Below, in pieces: positions 35,462-43,666 of a stretch of DNA of 64,000 nt. Numbering within the stretch: the stretch's first letter is position 1; every line of letters begins with the position of its first letter. The DNA comes from Chryseobacterium ureilyticum (GTDB lineage Bacteria; Bacteroidota; Bacteroidia; Flavobacteriales; Weeksellaceae). The translations under genes were made by a program, and so were the position numbers. The notes beneath the pieces were generated by a model. It did not search any database. It worked only from the letters and a program-made list of their open reading frames with translations, and was not told the origin of the DNA. The DNA lies in contig NZ_FTOL01000004.1 of the NCBI RefSeq assembly GCF_900156735.1, positions 388,992 to 452,991 of the forward strand, written 5' to 3'.

Positions 35462-35817
35462 CTTGTTCTAAAATTGTATATATTAAATATTAAGCAAACA
35501 CTTTTAATATTTGCAGTTTTCATCATTTATTCTGAAAAGAATGTTTATCAATAACAACCTCTTCTTATTAAAGGAAATAACCAAATTCTTCCTTTAGAAA
35601 TTCAGAGTAACATTTTGCTATACAAATTTAATAAAAATAAAAAAAACACACGTTTTTCAATACAGAACACAACAAACAATAGCTAAAAATAATAAAATAC
35701 TCAATTTAAAGGTAAAAAATTAATCATTTTGTTATTTTTAAAAAAAACAAAAATCAGGAAAGCATAAAGTAAATGTGATAAAAAGTAAACAGACACATTT
35801 GTTTTTCACTCTTTCCC
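35462..35817. other. AT-rich intergenic region, no gene seen
   Basis: These 356 bases between the isochorismatase-like start and the nnr stop are A/T-rich with poly-A tracts. I see no open frame with a credible start, no tRNA or strong hairpin, and only weak inverted repeats near 35780-35810. It should hold the hydrolase promoter and the end of the nnr transcript. Confidence 0.5.
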
Positions 35818-37335
35818 TCATAAACTTTTGGTAAGTCGCTTATTTAAATCAATAAAAACATTTCCAAATTCATCAATAACCTGCATAGGAAGCATAGATT
35901 CTTTTGAATGCTTTTCAGCAGTAAGATCAGCAGCTTTTCCATGTAACCAGACACCTAAAATACAGGCATTTTTCGCTGAATAGCCCTGTGCTAAAAGAGA
36001 AGTTAAAATTCCAGTGAGGACATCTCCACTTCCTCCTTTCGCCAACCCGGCATTTCCTGTTATATTATAGAAAACCTCTCCTTCCGGTGTAATAACCTTC
36101 GTATGATGATCTTTCAGTACGATATAAATTTTGAGTTCTTTTGCCTTCTCCCTTGCCAATTCCAACCTTTTGAAAGAGTCTTTTGTTTTTCCAAATAATC
36201 TCTCAAATTCTTTCGGATGAGGAGTAATAATTGACTTTTCAGGAATTAAATTTTTGTTTTCCTCATCTTTGGAAATAATATTCAAGGCATCGGCATCCAG
36301 CACCAATGGATTTGAATAATTTCTAAGAAAACTTAAAAGACCTTTTGCCGTATTTTCATCAGTTCCCAAACCGGGACCAATACCAATAGTCATTTTTTCT
36401 TCAATAGTAAATTTTTCAACAATTTTTTCGCCTGCTTCTATAAACATGGCTTCAGGACAAGAGGTTTGTAATATCTCATAACCGCATTTGGGTGCTATTG
36501 TAAAAGTAAGTCCCGCTCCGGTTTTTAAAGCGGATTTTGTAGCCAGAACCGCAGCTCCTATTTTTCCGTAACTCCCACCAATAATAACAGCCTTGCCATA
36601 AGTTCCTTTATGTGAAAAATCATTTCTGGGCTTGAATAGAGATTCGATAAGGTCATCATCAATAACAAAATATTTTGTTTCTGTAGAGTCTTGATATTTC
36701 TTACTTAAATTAATATCCAGTATAATTACTTTTCCCGTATAAATTCCAGCTTCTGGATGAAGAAAACTTCTTTTCCAGCATTGAAAGCTTAAAGTATAAT
36801 TGGCTTTTAAAATAACAGAATTTTCATCTAGGATTTGATCTATAAACAAACCGGAAGGTACATCAATTGATATTTTAATATTTTTCTTTGTGTTGAGATA
36901 CTCTATAAGTTCTTTATATTCACCATTCAATGGTCGGGATAACCCTGTTCCAAAAAGGGCATCAATAATTATTGTTTTGTCATCAAAACTATATTGTTCT
37001 ACCTGATTGAAATTCCGAACTGAAACTCCTGAAATATCGGCAAGTCTTTTAAAGTTAATATATGCATCTTGTGAAAATTTACCTTTAGGATCATTAACAA
37101 ATACATCTACATCAAAACCTTTAAGATAAAGCATTCTTGCAACAGCGAATCCATCCCCGCCATTGTTGCCTTTACCACAAAATAGAACTATTTTTCTATG
37201 ATTTTTAGAGTTCTCATTTATCCAGTTTGCTACAGCATTGGAAGCTCTTTCCATCAATAGGACTGAAGCAATAGGTTCATAAGAGATGGTAAATTCATCC
37301 CAATTACGAATTTGTTCTGCAGTAAAAATTTTCAT
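35818..37335 (-). CDS. nnr: Bifunctional NAD(P)H-hydrate epimerase / ADP-dependent dehydratase (Nnr, YjeF)
   Basis: This 505-residue enzyme repairs hydrated NADH and NADPH. The N-terminal epimerase domain (about 1-215) includes GKGNNGGDGFAVAR (about 55-68) and IIDALFGTGLSRPL. The C-terminal ribokinase-like dehydratase domain (about 235-500) includes KGTYGKAVIIGGSYGKIGA, IGPGLGTDE, ITPHPKEFERL and the ATP/ADP site AKGGSGDVLTGILTSL near 436-451. Both halves look complete. The gene is divergent from mscL and probably monocistronic. Confidence 0.95.
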   Translation of the reverse strand: MKIFTAEQIRNWDEFTISYEPIASVLLMERASNAVANWINENSKNHRKIVLFCGKGNNGGDGFAVARMLYLKGFDVDVFVNDPKGKFSQDAYINFKRLADISGVSVRNFNQVEQYSFDDKTIIIDALFGTGLSRPLNGEYKELIEYLNTKKNIKISIDVPSGLFIDQILDENSVILKANYTLSFQCWKRSFLHPEAGIYTGKVIILDINLSKKYQDSTETKYFVIDDDLIESLFKPRNDFSHKGTYGKAVIIGGSYGKIGAAVLATKSALKTGAGLTFTIAPKCGYEILQTSCPEAMFIEAGEKIVEKFTIEEKMTIGIGPGLGTDENTAKGLLSFLRNYSNPLVLDADALNIISKDEENKNLIPEKSIITPHPKEFERLFGKTKDSFKRLELAREKAKELKIYIVLKDHHTKVITPEGEVFYNITGNAGLAKGGSGDVLTGILTSLLAQGYSAKNACILGVWLHGKAADLTAEKHSKESMLPMQVIDEFGNVFIDLNKRLTKSL

Positions 37336-37580
37336 AGGTAATATGGGTTTTGAACAGGTTATAAAAGAAATCTAATTATAGCAATACCTCTATAATAAAA
37401 TACAACTACATCATTAAACAAAATAAAATACAACTATAAAGTTACATTTTTCATTAAAATAAATCATATTGATTCAAGTTAACAATCTGCTTAATTGGAA
37501 TAAAAAACGACAAAAGTTTATGTTTTTTACATTTTTTAATTATATTTTTGTGTTTATACTAATTAAAAAAAATATAAATT

Positions 37581-37961
37581 ATGGGATTTGTTAAAGAATT
37601 TAAAGAATTTGCCTTTAAAGGAAATGTTCTCGATCTAGCTGTCGGTGTAATCATTGGAGCAGCTTTTGGTAAAATTGTTTCGTCTTTGGTTGAAGATGTA
37701 ATTACTCCTTTGATCTTAAATCCGGCACTAAAAGCGGCTGGAGCAGAAAACATCGCTAAACTTTCATGGAATGGTGTTGCTTATGGAAACTTCCTTTCTG
37801 CAGTGATTAGCTTCCTGTGTATTGCTATGGTTCTTTTCTTTATTATTAAAGGAGCTAATAAGGTCAACAAAAAAGAGGCTCCGGCTCCTGCTGGACCTAC
37901 AGATGATCAGAAGCTATTAGCAGAGATCAGAGACTTATTGAAAAGCAAAAACAATATATAA
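37581..37961 (+). CDS. mscL: Large-conductance mechanosensitive channel MscL
   Basis: This 126-residue inner-membrane channel protein has the MscL signature FKEFAFKGNVLDLAVGVIIG at 8-27 (first membrane helix, pore-lining), a short periplasmic loop, a second helix (about 70-92) and a Lys/Glu-rich cytoplasmic helix at the end. It opens as a pentamer under membrane tension to release solutes during osmotic downshock. A TATTTTTG box lies at 37543-37550, about 30 bases before the ATG. A strong terminator follows the gene. Confidence 0.96.
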   Translation: MGFVKEFKEFAFKGNVLDLAVGVIIGAAFGKIVSSLVEDVITPLILNPALKAAGAENIAKLSWNGVAYGNFLSAVISFLCIAMVLFFIIKGANKVNKKEAPAPAGPTDDQKLLAEIRDLLKSKNNI

Positions 37962-37986
37962 TCTGCAAGTCAAAAGTTTAAAATAC

Positions 37987-38020
37987 AAAAGCACCTTTCA
38001 ATGAAGGTGCTTTTACTTTT
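37987..38020 (+). terminator. Terminator of mscL
   Basis: AAAAGCACCTT pairs with AAGGTGCTTTT (11 bp, 6-nt loop) and is followed by ACTTTT. It may also serve the converging dehydrogenase gene. Confidence 0.88.
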
Positions 38021-38037
38021 TATATCTATTGTTCCAA

Positions 38038-38997
38038 TTATTGGATCTGTAAAATACTTGAAATCTGATCAGCCAAAGACAATCCTATTCTGTCCTGAGC
38101 TTCAAGCGTAGAAGCTCCCGTGTGTGGCGTCAGAGATATTTTTGAGTGATTAAGAATTTCTTTAGATGGAGTTGGTTCATTAATGAAAACATCCAATCCA
38201 GCAAATTTCACTTTACCTGAATCTAAAGCTTCAATCAAAGCAGCTTCATCGATTACTCCTCCTCTAGAACAGTTTACGATTGCTACTCCATTCTTCATCA
38301 TTTCAAACTCATTTTTCCCAATCATGTACCCATCTTTCTGAGCAGGAACGTGAAGGGTAATGAAATCCGAATGTTTTAAAACATCCTGTAATGATTCAGT
38401 TTCTATATCTACATTAATAAACTGATTATTGTAGAATTTCACTTTAATACTCGCTCTCCCTACATTGTTATCAGCAGCTACAACTCTCATCCCAAGACCT
38501 AGCGCTATTCTTGCCACTTCCTGTCCTATTCTTCCCATACCGATAATCCCGATGGTCTTTCCTCTCAATTCAATCCCAGCAGCATAGGCTTTTTTAAGTC
38601 CTGCAAATTCTGTATCTCCTACTAAAGGCATTTTTCTGTTGGAGTCCTGAAGAAATCTCGCTCCCGAAAACAAGTGCGCAAAAACAAGCTCAGCTACAGA
38701 CTCTGAAGAAGCAGCCGGAGTATTAATCACATGAATTCCTTTTTCTCTTGCATAATCTACATCAATATTATCCATTCCTACACCGCCTCTTCCGATGATC
38801 TCGATGGAAGGGCAATTGTCAATAATATCTTTCCTTACCTGTGTAGCACTTCTTACCAATAAAGTACGAATCTTGTGCTCGTTAATATAATCTACCAAAA
38901 ACTCCTGCGGAACTTTTGTAGTAATAACCTCGAATCCCTTTTCTGTTAATGCATCAATTCCAGATTGATCCAGGCCGTCGTTTGCTAAAACTTTCAT
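38038..38997 (-). CDS. D-2-hydroxyacid dehydrogenase, phosphoglycerate dehydrogenase (SerA)-like
   Basis: This 319-residue NAD-dependent dehydrogenase has the family's two-domain fold. The nucleotide-binding motif IGMGRIGQE is at 152-160, and the catalytic residues are Arg 245 (CSRGGVIDE), Glu 274 (FINEP) and His 292 (TPHTGAST). IIGRGGVGMDNIDV (68-80) is typical of 3-phosphoglycerate dehydrogenases. It lacks the C-terminal ACT domain of E. coli SerA, so it would not be serine-inhibited in that way. If SerA, it makes 3-phosphohydroxypyruvate for serine synthesis; no serC or serB lies nearby, so a different hydroxyacid substrate remains possible. Confidence 0.88.
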   Translation of the reverse strand: MKVLANDGLDQSGIDALTEKGFEVITTKVPQEFLVDYINEHKIRTLLVRSATQVRKDIIDNCPSIEIIGRGGVGMDNIDVDYAREKGIHVINTPAASSESVAELVFAHLFSGARFLQDSNRKMPLVGDTEFAGLKKAYAAGIELRGKTIGIIGMGRIGQEVARIALGLGMRVVAADNNVGRASIKVKFYNNQFINVDIETESLQDVLKHSDFITLHVPAQKDGYMIGKNEFEMMKNGVAIVNCSRGGVIDEAALIEALDSGKVKFAGLDVFINEPTPSKEILNHSKISLTPHTGASTLEAQDRIGLSLADQISSILQIQ

Positions 38998-39021
38998 AAA
39001 TGCTACTATATTTAAAAATTG

Positions 39022-39069
39022 AAAGATTTAAAAATTAAAGGATAAGCTCCATTCAATTTTTAAATCTTT
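39022..39069 (-). terminator. AT-rich hairpin between the HAD and dehydrogenase genes
   Basis: AAAGATTTAAAAATT and AATTTTTAAATCTTT are perfect 15-base inverted repeats around an 18-nt loop. On the minus strand it follows the HAD stop and is followed by CAATTTTTAAAT, so it can act as a terminator. Confidence 0.65.
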
Positions 39070-39081
39070 AATTATATTTTT

Positions 39082-39492
39082 TTATTCTTCGTCCTCTTTG
39101 AAAACTTCGATAGTCACTTGCTTTTCTACCAGGTCTGTAAACTTACCTTTATACCTTGTAGCTCTTACCAAGTGGTTGTCTATCCAGTGATAATTTCCAC
39201 CTCTCGGCTTTCCGCAAAGTACACTGTGGTATTTAAAACCATGTTTATCTAACCAATCTATAGTGATTTGCTTCAGGTTTTCGGTTCTTGAAGTGAAAAA
39301 ACAAATCTGATGTCCTTCATCATACCATCTGTTGATTGTTTCCAATGCATCTGGGAAAGGTTCACAGGTAACCATTCTTTCGGGTTCTTCATTGGGAACA
39401 TCATCTGTAATGGTTCCGTCTATATCGATTAGGTAATTTTTAACTCCATCCTTTAGAATAGGACTGATGTGTTCTATGTATTCTAATTCCAT
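39082..39492 (-). CDS. HAD-superfamily phosphatase-like protein
   Basis: This 136-residue protein has the HAD motif I LIDIDGTITDD (nucleophile Asp 23, Asp 25), then a motif II-like FFTSRTEN near 75 and a basic HSVLCGKPRGGNYHWIDNH segment. It lacks a large cap domain, so it is a C0-type HAD acting perhaps on a bulky or protein substrate. Close relatives are sometimes labelled phosphoheptose isomerase, a name the motifs here do not support. It lies upstream of the SerA-like gene with a hairpin between them. Confidence 0.75.
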   Translation of the reverse strand: MELEYIEHISPILKDGVKNYLIDIDGTITDDVPNEEPERMVTCEPFPDALETINRWYDEGHQICFFTSRTENLKQITIDWLDKHGFKYHSVLCGKPRGGNYHWIDNHLVRATRYKGKFTDLVEKQVTIEVFKEDEE

Positions 39493-39775
39493 CGTTAAAA
39501 TTTGAGTAACAAAGTTACATTTTTTACAACTAAAAGGGATATTAAACTTCGTTTATGTTAAAAATTTACTATAAAAATCATTATTTGATAAATAATATTA
39601 ATAATTTATTCACTGTTTCACCAGTTATGATTAAAATTTTTCACTCAGAAGATTTGAAAAACGAAAAGAACTGAACTTTACCTTCATATCATGCGCAATT
39701 TCTCTTTTATCCCTCTATAAGATTCTAAAAAGTATGATGTTTATCGAAAAATTTCCAAAATACATTTATTACGCT

Positions 39776-39783
39776 TACATTTG
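39776..39783 (+). promoter_or_regulatory. -7 box of idi
   Basis: TACATTTG matches TAnnTTTG exactly and ends five bases before the idi ATG, implying a leaderless or near-leaderless mRNA. Confidence 0.5.
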
Positions 39784-39788
39784 TAGAA

Positions 39789-40298
39789 ATGGAAGAATTT
39801 GTAGTTTTAGTAAATCCTGAGGATGAAGTTTTGGGTTTAATGGAGAAACAGCAGGCTCACGTTAATGGCTTATTACACCGTGCTTTTTCTGTATTTCTAT
39901 TTAACAGTAAAGGTGAAATGCTTCTTCAAAAAAGAGCTTCGGGGAAATATCATTCTCCTAACCAATGGACTAATGCAGTATGCTCACATCCCAGAAACGG
40001 GGAAACTTATTTAGCAGGTGCCAAGCGCAGGCTGAAAGAAGAACTGGGGATAGAAGCAGAACTTTCGGAAAAATTTAATTTTATTTACAAGGCAGATGTT
40101 GGCGGAGGACTTTGGGAACATGAGCTAGACTATGTTTTTATCGGAAACCATGAATCTGATTTTAATCTGAATAAAGAAGAAGTGGAAGAAGTACGATTCA
40201 TTTCTCCTAAAGATCTGGATAAAGAGATCTCTGAAAATCCGGAAAACTTTACGGAATGGTTCAAGATTATCCTTGAAGAATATAAACACCATTTTTAA
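39789..40298 (+). CDS. idi: Isopentenyl-diphosphate delta-isomerase, type I
   Basis: This 169-residue Nudix-fold enzyme interconverts isopentenyl and dimethylallyl diphosphate, feeding menaquinone, carotenoid and undecaprenyl synthesis. The active-site Cys 65 is in TNAVCSHP, the Nudix-like helix is AKRRLKEELGI (78-88), and the catalytic Glu pair is in WEHELDYVF (Glu 110, Glu 112), matching Cys 67, Glu 114 and Glu 116 of the E. coli enzyme. The start follows a -7 box by five bases. The stop overlaps the next gene by one base, so the two are cotranscribed. Confidence 0.95.
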   Translation: MEEFVVLVNPEDEVLGLMEKQQAHVNGLLHRAFSVFLFNSKGEMLLQKRASGKYHSPNQWTNAVCSHPRNGETYLAGAKRRLKEELGIEAELSEKFNFIYKADVGGGLWEHELDYVFIGNHESDFNLNKEEVEEVRFISPKDLDKEISENPENFTEWFKIILEEYKHHF

Positions 40299-40771
40299 TG
40301 ATGAAAAAAATACTGCTATTTTCTGCTATTGTATCAGGAAGTCTGTTTTTTGCTCAGAAAGCAACTACTTATGACGCTCCTAACTACTCTATCAATGTAC
40401 CTGAAGGTTGGAGATCTACCAACGACAGTGATATTATCAATATTTTTCCTACCAATGAAATCGGAGCTATTACTATTTCCGAATATCATGATCTGAACCT
40501 TCCCAAAACTGAAACGAAGAAGTTCATTCTTGCTCTTTATCACTCAGATGATGCGGAAAGTAAAGTGAAGGAAAATAAAGGCAAAAAAGGATACACAGAA
40601 TATTATTATGAATATTTTGATCCAAAAGAAAAACTTTTCTGGATTACAAAAACTTTTCAAAAAGATAAGGATTTGTATCTGGTCACGATTAATTGTGGTC
40701 AGAAATTCTGGAACGGAAACTATATGACCCTATTCAATGAGACTTTCAACAGTTTTAAAATAAAGAAATAA
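40298..40771 (+). CDS. Secreted hypothetical protein, PsbP-like fold possible
   Basis: This 157-residue protein has a signal peptide (cleavage near FFA-QK) and a mature part beginning with APNYSINVPEGWRSTND. That 'y-x-i-x-x-P-x-x-W' start, followed by an alternating alpha/beta pattern ending in LFNETFNSFKIK, resembles PsbP/DUF1795-type proteins. The assignment is by general look, not by a motif. It overlaps idi by one base (TAATG) and has a second ATG three bases later at 40301. It lies 9 bases before gcvT, so idi, this gene and gcvT may form one operon. Confidence 0.65.
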   Translation: MMKKILLFSAIVSGSLFFAQKATTYDAPNYSINVPEGWRSTNDSDIINIFPTNEIGAITISEYHDLNLPKTETKKFILALYHSDDAESKVKENKGKKGYTEYYYEYFDPKEKLFWITKTFQKDKDLYLVTINCGQKFWNGNYMTLFNETFNSFKIKK

Positions 40772-40780
40772 GAATTAAAT

Positions 40781-41857
40781 ATGAAGAAAACAGCTTTGTA
40801 CGACAAACATGTTTCCCTGGGAGCTAAGATCGTACCTTTCGCAGGTTTTGAAATGCCTGTACAATATTCAGGAGTAACTGAAGAGCATTTTGCAGTAAGA
40901 GAAAAAGCGGGATTGTTTGATGTTTCCCACATGGGACAGTTTTTCATCGAAGGTCCGGGATCTAAAGACCTTTTACAGTTGGTAACAACCAATAACGTAG
41001 ATACTCTTGAAAACGGAAAAGCTCAATATTCATGTCTGCCTAATGAAAATGGAGGAATTGTGGATGATCTTATCGTTTACAAAATGGAAGACGACAAGTA
41101 TTTTGTAGTGGTAAACGCTTCTAATATCGACAAAGACTGGAATCATATTTCAAAATATAACACATTCGGTGCTACAATGACCAATGCTTCTGATGATATG
41201 TCATTACTAGCTGTTCAGGGTCCTAAGGCAACTGAAATTCTTCAAAAGCTTACTGAGGTAAACCTTTCTGAGATTCCTTACTATCACTTCACTGTAGGAA
41301 GCGTTGCAGGTGTAAATGATGTGATCATTTCTAACACGGGATATACTGGAAGCGGTGGTTTTGAAATCTATTTCAAGAACGAAAGCGCAGAAAAACTTTG
41401 GGATGAAATAATGAAAGCGGGTGAGTCTGAAGGAATTGTTCCTTGTGGATTAGCAGCAAGAGATACTTTAAGACTAGAAAAAGGATTCTGTCTTTATGGA
41501 AATGACATCGATGATACAACTTCTCCAATTGAAGCTGGATTAGGATGGATCACGAAATTTGATAAAGATTTTGTTTCTAAAGATACTTTCGCTAAGCAAA
41601 AAGAAGAAGGTGTTACAAGAAAATTGGTAGCTTTTGAATTGACAGATAAAGGAGTTCCAAGACACGACTACCCTGTGGTAGACGCTGAAGGAAACGTAAT
41701 CGGAAAAGTAACTTCCGGAACTCAGTCTCCAATGAAAAAGATCGGTTTAGGTCTTGCTTATGTAGACAAGCCTTACTTCAAATTAGGTTCAGAGATCTTC
41801 ATTCAGGTAAGAAACAAGAACATTCCTGCAAAAGTAGTGAAAGCTCCTTTTGTATAA
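40781..41857 (+). CDS. gcvT: Aminomethyltransferase, glycine cleavage system T protein
   Basis: This 358-residue enzyme releases ammonia from the aminomethyl-lipoyl H protein and passes the methylene group to tetrahydrofolate. Features include VPFAGFEMPVQYSGVTEEH (18-36), FDVSHMGQF (46-54) and GGIVDDLIVYK (91-101), where Asp 95/96 matches the catalytic Asp of the family. The C-terminal barrel has SGTQSPMKKIGLGLAYV. The length is typical. No gcvH or gcvP lies in the window, as is common in Bacteroidota where the genes are scattered. Confidence 0.96.
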   Translation: MKKTALYDKHVSLGAKIVPFAGFEMPVQYSGVTEEHFAVREKAGLFDVSHMGQFFIEGPGSKDLLQLVTTNNVDTLENGKAQYSCLPNENGGIVDDLIVYKMEDDKYFVVVNASNIDKDWNHISKYNTFGATMTNASDDMSLLAVQGPKATEILQKLTEVNLSEIPYYHFTVGSVAGVNDVIISNTGYTGSGGFEIYFKNESAEKLWDEIMKAGESEGIVPCGLAARDTLRLEKGFCLYGNDIDDTTSPIEAGLGWITKFDKDFVSKDTFAKQKEEGVTRKLVAFELTDKGVPRHDYPVVDAEGNVIGKVTSGTQSPMKKIGLGLAYVDKPYFKLGSEIFIQVRNKNIPAKVVKAPFV

Positions 41858-41876
41858 TTGTTCTCAATATAATACA

Positions 41877-41915
41877 GAAAAAGAGACTGTCTTCGGATAG
41901 TCTCTTTTCTTTTAA
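41877..41915 (+). terminator. Terminator of gcvT
   Basis: AAAAGAGACT pairs with AGTCTCTTTT around a TCTTCGGA apex and is followed by CTTTT. Confidence 0.9.
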
Positions 41916-41923
41916 TACAATTT

Positions 41924-41958
41924 CAAAAAAAGAGACTGTAAAATTATTTACAATCTCT
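41924..41958 (-). terminator. Terminator of the Cys-rich peptide gene
   Basis: AGAGA-C-TGTAAA pairs with TTTACA-A-TCTCT around a 4-nt loop. On the minus strand it is followed by seven T, seven bases after the peptide stop. Confidence 0.85.
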
Positions 41959-41964
41959 GAATTC

Positions 41965-42153
41965 TTATCTGCAGTAACAGCAAAGTGATCGGTCCGGTGT
42001 ACACATGTCTCCTATTCCCGGATGATTTGAAACTACACCTCCTGCTTCACCACAAAGTGTAAAACAATTAGGAACAATAACTTTTCCACTACCTTTAATT
42101 TCTTTTAACGATGATCTGTTAAGATTCTTTGTTTTTAAAAAGCTTTTTGTCAT
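41965..42153 (-). CDS. Small Cys-rich bacteriocin-like peptide precursor
   Basis: This 62-residue peptide has a leader-like N-terminus (KNLNRSSLKEIKGSGK) and a core rich in Cys and Gly: five Cys in the last 34 residues, with CFTLC near the middle and an ending LCCYCR. The leader follows the pattern L-x-x-x-x-L-K-x-I-x-G-x-G-K shared with the second peptide at 48284-48463, where the G-G processing signal is complete; here it is G-S. Chryseobacterium genomes carry many such 'bacteriocin-like' genes. No peptidase-ABC exporter or modification enzyme is nearby. It has its own terminator. Whether it is an antimicrobial, signal or metal-binding peptide is open. Confidence 0.7.
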   Translation of the reverse strand: MTKSFLKTKNLNRSSLKEIKGSGKVIVPNCFTLCGEAGGVVSNHPGIGDMCTPDRSLCCYCR

Positions 42154-42234
42154 GATTTTTTATTTTTAGTAATTATAAATTTAAGTATTTAATAATTAAC
42201 TCATTAAAAATAAATCACAAATTATAGATAAAGC

Positions 42235-42582
42235 TTAATTCGTTGGAAGATGTTGAAAACAATAATCATTTCCGATACGGGTATAATGTTTACATCTCGT
42301 TCCTGCTTTTGTTGTTCCCAAGCATTGATTTCCTTTATCAGTTCCATTTACTTTTTTAGGAACGGAAACAAATCCGTAAGCAGATGATTGTGAAATCGGA
42401 TTACAGATTTTACAGGGCTGAAGTCCCATTTCCAATGCTTTTCGTAAAGGAAGGCTGGAAGATACATTTTTTACCATTCTGCATGATGATCCATGAAACT
42501 TTGCACCTGAGGGTGTCTTATAAACAGTTTGCCCTTTTACGTTTAAGGCAAGACAAAGTAATATGGATATCAAATATTTCAT
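42235..42582 (-). CDS. Secreted Cys-rich protein, DUF5763-like C-terminus
   Basis: This 115-residue protein has a signal peptide (cut near VKG-QT). The first half (VYKTPSGAKFHGSSCRMVKN ... LQPCKICNP) resembles the small metal-binding module 'K-x-x-H-x-x-x-C ... C-x-x-C-x-P' seen near nucleases and in Ada-type domains. The second half (QCLGTTKAGTRCKHY ... YCFQH) has the Cys/His spacing of DUF5763. Both look like zinc-binding sites. The start overlaps the end of the ArsC-like gene by four bases (ATGA), so the two are translationally coupled. Function unknown. Confidence 0.65.
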   Translation of the reverse strand: MKYLISILLCLALNVKGQTVYKTPSGAKFHGSSCRMVKNVSSSLPLRKALEMGLQPCKICNPISQSSAYGFVSVPKKVNGTDKGNQCLGTTKAGTRCKHYTRIGNDYCFQHLPTN

Positions 42583-42935
42583 TCATTCACTCCGAAGAAT
42601 TTTTTTAAAGCTTCTACATTTGTTTTATCATTTCCAACAAAGATCTCTTTATCTGTCATAAAAACAGGGCGCTTTAAGAATGTATAATGATCTAAAATTA
42701 ATTCTTTGAAATCTTTTTCTCCTAGAGATTTCACATCCAGTCCTCTTAACTTGATCTGAGTAGATTTTCTGCTGAACAAAGCATCATATGACTTTGCCAG
42801 TTGATGCATTTCTTCTAATTCTTCTTTGGTGATTGGCTGTTTTTTAATCTCCCGAAGTTCCCAGTCTGTAAGATCAAACTGTGCTAAAATTTTTCTACAG
42901 GTATCGCATGTGTTAAGGTAAAATACTTTCTTCAT
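42579..42935 (-). CDS. ArsC/Spx family thioredoxin-fold protein
   Basis: This 118-residue protein has the ArsC/Spx fold with CDTC at 10-13 near the N-terminus and the family's RKSTQIKLRGL region, then LKRPVFMTDKEIFVGND in the C-terminal half. Spx-type and arsenate-reductase-type proteins share this fold; the Arg-Pro motif (KRPV) after the middle supports ArsC-like chemistry, but no arsenic genes are nearby, so a redox role is equally possible. A -7 box TACTTTTG lies at 42990-42997 on the minus strand. Confidence 0.85.
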   Translation of the reverse strand: MKKVFYLNTCDTCRKILAQFDLTDWELREIKKQPITKEELEEMHQLAKSYDALFSRKSTQIKLRGLDVKSLGEKDFKELILDHYTFLKRPVFMTDKEIFVGNDKTNVEALKKFFGVNE

Positions 42936-43053
42936 TATTATTTTTAATCGGTTTTTGTTAAAATTCTACTTCATTTTCTTTTCGTGTTTCAAAAGTAGGA
43001 TTTAATCTAAAACTTTGGAAATTATTGAATAACTTTATTAAAATTTTAAAAAG

Positions 43054-43521
43054 ATGCAGAACAAACCTATTACTTTTCAATTCATTTCAGAGCCATCAGA
43101 TGTAAACTACGGAGGGAATGTACATGGAGGAAGTGTAATGAAATGGATCGATCAGGCAGGCTATGCTTGTGCAACAACGTGGAGCGGAAATTATTCTGTA
43201 ACCGTATATGTAGGAGGAATCCGTTTCTATGACCCCATCAAAATTGGCGAAGTGGTAAAAGTAGATGCACAGGTAATCTTTACCGGAACTTCAAGTATGC
43301 ATATTTCCATTAATGTGTTTTCAAGAAACCTGAAGCAGCCTACCTTTGATAAAAAAACGCACTGCATCATTGTTTTCGTTGCTGTGGATGAAAATGGTAA
43401 AAAGCTTCCGGTACCCAAATGGATTCCCGAAACACCAGAAGAAAAACAGCAAGAACAGTATGCCAAACGCCTGATGGAGCTGAGAACTCAGATTGAGGAT
43501 GAAATGAAACCTTTTTTGTAG
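43054..43521 (+). CDS. Acyl-CoA thioesterase, hotdog fold (YciA/BFIT-like)
   Basis: This 155-residue cytoplasmic hydrolase has the hotdog fold with NYGGNVHGGSVMKWIDQAGY (19-38), the 'N-x-x-G-x-x-x-G-G' active-site loop and helix of the acyl-CoA hydrolases. The C-terminal VPKWIPETPEEK is typical of this group. It hydrolyses acyl-CoA, probably medium or long chain. The gene is divergent from the ArsC-like gene and ends at a modest hairpin. Confidence 0.88.
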   Translation: MQNKPITFQFISEPSDVNYGGNVHGGSVMKWIDQAGYACATTWSGNYSVTVYVGGIRFYDPIKIGEVVKVDAQVIFTGTSSMHISINVFSRNLKQPTFDKKTHCIIVFVAVDENGKKLPVPKWIPETPEEKQQEQYAKRLMELRTQIEDEMKPFL

Positions 43522-43586
43522 AAGTGTAATGTTGGAGTGTTTTATAATTTGAGAGTAAAAGTGTTTGATGAGTAGGTATAAGATAT

Positions 43587-43625
43587 ATAACCTGGAACTA
43601 ATATTAAAAAGGCGGGTTATTTTTA
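43587..43625 (+). terminator. Possible terminator of the thioesterase gene
   Basis: ATAACCTG pairs with CGGGTTAT (one G-T pair) around an 18-nt loop and is followed by five T. The large loop lowers confidence. Confidence 0.5.
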
Positions 43626-43666
43626 CTTCATATTAAAATGTAATTAAATCACAATCAAATCATTAT

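Noticed and set aside
39082..39492. Phosphoheptose isomerase label for the HAD protein
   Set aside because: The motifs (LIDIDGTITDD, FFTSR) are those of HAD phosphatases; no SIS domain is present.
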